Origin: Alphaproteobacteria bacterium
GTDB taxonomy: Bacteria; Pseudomonadota; Alphaproteobacteria; JANQSM01
Direction of reading: 5' to 3'
Assembly (NCBI GenBank): GCA_028284025.1
Contig: JANQSM010000320.1
Location: 1-6,840 of the forward strand
Length of the DNA: 6,840 nucleotides
Made by a program: the position numbers and the translations under genes. The notes below the pieces were generated by a model. It saw only the letters and a program-made list of their open reading frames with translations, made no database searches and had not been told where the DNA came from. The stretch's first letter is position 1; every line of letters starts with the position of its first letter. This document shows, piece after piece, positions 5,046 to 6,840 of the stretch.

Positions 5046-6371
5046 ATGCCTGTCGATACGCCGCACCCTGATTATCGGGAGCATGCATCTGAGTGGCTGA
5101 AGCTGCGGGATGTACTTGCCGGTGAAAAAACCGTCAAGAAAGCTGGAACAAAATATTTGCCAAGATTGGCGGACCAATCTTTGTACGAATATCAAGGCTA
5201 TGTAGATAGAGCCTTGTTTTTTAATGCTTCTGCCAGAACTGTGCAAGGATTATTGGGGGCGATTTTTAGGAAATCACCCCAGGTAGATGTGCCAGAGGAA
5301 GTTAGAAGCTGCCTTAATTCAATAACATTCGATAATAAGCCTTTTGGTGTATTTGCTAAACATGTCGTTCAGGAAGTTTTATCCATGGGACGATATGGTA
5401 TTTTAGTGGATATGGCGGATACAGCAGATATGGCTGAGAAAAAGGCGGACCAGAAGCCTTATCTGGCTGGATATGCGGCAGAGCAAATCATTAACTGGCG
5501 TATGGAAAGCAAAAATGGGCGCTCACAATTATCTTTGGTTGTTTTGTCAGAAACTATCGAGCGTGGAGGTGAGGATGCCTTTTCTGTAGAGGCCGTTCAA
5601 CAATACCGTGTTCTTTCTCTGGATGAGCAAGGGCGTTACATTCAAACTTTATTTCAGGAAGATCGGACAGGGAAATATGCCGCTATTCATACTATTATGC
5701 CTACATTCAGGGGTAAACCGTTTTATTCTATTCCATTTTTATTCATCGGCCCTGTCAGCATGTCTGCTGAAGTTGAAAAATCTCCGGTTCTGGATTTGGT
5801 GAATGTTAACCTGTCTCACTATAGATCAAGTGCGGATTTAGAGCATGGCCGTCATTTTACTGCCTTGCCAACACCTTATGTAACGTCCCCGTCCAATGGT
5901 GATGAAAAGCCTGTCTTTAAAATTGGCCCATCCAACGTATGGCTGCTGGAGCCAGGAGGAAACGCCGGGATGCTGGAGTTTCAAGGGGCTGGTTTAAGTT
6001 TTATTGAAAATGCCTGTCGGGAAAAAGAACGCATGATGGCAGTGCTTGGGGCCAGACTACTGGAAGGTCAGAAGAATGGTGTTGAGGCTGCAGAGGCGAT
6101 TCGTTTACGCCATGTAGGAGAATCCTCATTATTATCTTCAATTGCAGACACCGTTTCTCATGCTTTAACCATGGCATTAGAATATCTGGCAGGGTGGCAG
6201 GGTATTGATCTTGAAACTCAATCTGATGCTATTCAGGTAGATCTCAATAAAGATTTCCTTGCGGATAGAATGAACCCGGCAGAGATTCAATCCTTGGTTG
6301 CTGCGTGGCAAGCCGGCGCAATCAGCTTTGAATCCCTCCAACTCAACCTGGAAAAGGGAGAAATCATTTAA
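5046..6371 (+). CDS. DUF4055-type phage portal protein
   Basis: This complete 441-residue protein matches what I know of the DUF4055 family, portal proteins of certain tailed phages. Twelve copies form the ring at one capsid vertex through which terminase pumps DNA and to which the neck attaches. Visible family-like segments are the N-terminal HASEWLKLRDVLAGEKTVKK (13-32), YLPRL then Y-x-x-Y (37-52), RALFFNASARTVQGLLGAIF (55-74) with the following K-x-P, and EVLSMGRYGILVDM (110-123). Further on are NLSHYRSSADLEHGRHF...PTPYV (255-279), MAVLGARLLE (331-340) with the downstream AAEAIRLRHVGESSLL (348-363), and VDLNKDF (398-404). No truncation or frame break is seen. The ATG has an AAAGGA ribosome site about eight bases upstream. 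It belongs functionally with terL but is separated from it by about 2.3 kb of unrelated genes. It probably has its own transcription start. Confidence 0.9.
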   Translation: MPVDTPHPDYREHASEWLKLRDVLAGEKTVKKAGTKYLPRLADQSLYEYQGYVDRALFFNASARTVQGLLGAIFRKSPQVDVPEEVRSCLNSITFDNKPFGVFAKHVVQEVLSMGRYGILVDMADTADMAEKKADQKPYLAGYAAEQIINWRMESKNGRSQLSLVVLSETIERGGEDAFSVEAVQQYRVLSLDEQGRYIQTLFQEDRTGKYAAIHTIMPTFRGKPFYSIPFLFIGPVSMSAEVEKSPVLDLVNVNLSHYRSSADLEHGRHFTALPTPYVTSPSNGDEKPVFKIGPSNVWLLEPGGNAGMLEFQGAGLSFIENACREKERMMAVLGARLLEGQKNGVEAAEAIRLRHVGESSLLSSIADTVSHALTMALEYLAGWQGIDLETQSDAIQVDLNKDFLADRMNPAEIQSLVAAWQAGAISFESLQLNLEKGEII

Positions 6372-6391
6372 GCCACAAGAATTTTATATTT

Positions 6392-6418
6392 CTGTAAAAA
6401 ACAGTTGATTTATATCAA
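6392..6418. repeat. Two adjacent short inverted repeats after the portal gene
   Basis: CTGT-AAAAA-ACAG (6392-6404) and TTGAT-TTAT-ATCAA (6405-6418) abut each other in the 99-base gap before the sigma-like gene. Both stems are short and A/T-rich. Neither forms a convincing terminator. TTGATT (6405-6410) with TATAAC (6426-6431), 15 bases apart, is a possible weak promoter for the next gene. Confidence 0.3.
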
Positions 6419-6470
6419 TATTCTTTATAACCTGCATTTTTATCATATTATAAAATAAAGTAGGCAGAAA

Positions 6471-6840
6471 ATGAAAGTTTCTTCAGATAGTTCGGAATCT
6501 CCAGTAAGGAAAGTTGAGTTGCTGATACTTGCGCGCGCAGGGTGTGATCTGCCAATGGAGTATCTTTACCCTTTTATTCGTTCAGTAGCTTATCATGCTG
6601 CCAAAGCAGCAGGAATGCGTTGTCATAGTGATTGTGAGGATCTTGTACAAGAGTTAGTATTAAGGCTTTTAAAAACCCGAACCTTCGATCCTCAAAAGTG
6701 CGAGGATGATGCTGCTCTTGAAAAATATATTTCTAGAACTGCGCGGCGAATGGCAATAGATTCATATCGTCAAAAAAAGAGAAGAAGGCAGATTAATGCA
6801 GGTGGCAATCCTATTGCATTTGAACAGAGTGCAGTTGCTC
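6471..6840 (+). CDS. Sigma70 region-2-like protein, 3' end cut by window edge
   Basis: The frame is open from ATG 6471 to the window end (123 complete codons). The visible part resembles region 2 of ECF-type sigma70 factors, the domain that binds the RNA polymerase beta' subunit and melts the -10 element. A helix YLYPFIRSVAYHAAKAAGMR (31-50) is followed by the region 2.2 signature DCEDLVQELVLRLLK (54-68). After FDPQK comes a region 2.3/2.4-like LEKYISRTARRMAIDSYRQK (83-102) with a basic KKRRR tail. Region 4, which would recognise the -35, would lie beyond the window. The AGGCAGAA ribosome-site leader matches that of the gene at 2821. Its place after the portal gene suggests a phage-encoded factor redirecting host polymerase to phage genes. 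Alternatives are a sigma-like regulator that has lost region 4, or a host sigma gene at an element boundary. Confidence 0.75.
   Translation, partial: MKVSSDSSESPVRKVELLILARAGCDLPMEYLYPFIRSVAYHAAKAAGMRCHSDCEDLVQELVLRLLKTRTFDPQKCEDDAALEKYISRTARRMAIDSYRQKKRRRQINAGGNPIAFEQSAVA

Noticed and set aside
4836..5246. A 136-codon minus-strand open frame
   Set aside because: It overlaps the 3' end of the membrane-protein gene and the start of the portal gene, both well supported, and has no ribosome site or recognisable product.

Overview
The window is a stretch of bacteriophage or prophage DNA, probably from or infecting an alphaproteobacterium. Two genes give anchors. One is a complete large terminase of the COG5323-type packaging ATPase/nuclease common in alphaproteobacterial prophages and gene transfer agents (1447-2715). 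The other is a DUF4055-type portal protein (5046-6371). The DNA is AT-rich by eye, with A/T-rich intergenic regions and clear sigma70-like promoter boxes. An AT-rich, possibly host-associated alphaproteobacterium would fit, but that placement is inference only.

Layout. (1) 1-1019, minus strand: a large open frame, cut by the window edge, for a protein I do not recognise. (2) 1020-1138: a divergent promoter region with a near-consensus minus-strand promoter and a perfect plus-strand -10 box, overlapping an imperfect inverted repeat. (3) 1139-2715: a small coiled-coil protein in the small-terminase position, followed two bases later by the large terminase. (4) 2716-5045: an insert of non-packaging genes between terminase and portal. 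It holds a 121-residue coiled-coil/membrane protein, a 58-residue GTG-start membrane protein coupled to it through a GTGA overlap (easy to miss), a minus-strand gene for a 204-residue exported protein, and a plus-strand gene for a membrane protein of about 272 residues. (5) 5046-6371: the portal gene. (6) 6471 to the window end: the N-terminal part of a sigma70 region-2-like protein.

How the genes may work together. Terminase and portal form the DNA-packaging motor. In most tailed phages they are neighbours. Here four genes, three of them membrane proteins and one exported, lie between them on both strands with their own promoter-like signals. That is the pattern expected of accessory cargo (morons) acting on the host cell envelope, or of a lysis or superinfection-exclusion set. 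The sigma-like gene after the portal suggests that the element carries its own transcription control. Two observations hint at shared regulation: similar inverted repeats in the two divergent intergenic regions, and a near-identical leader and ribosome-binding segment in front of the 121-residue gene and the sigma-like gene. Both need a genome-wide test. No tRNA, rRNA, CRISPR array, insertion sequence or attachment site was seen.
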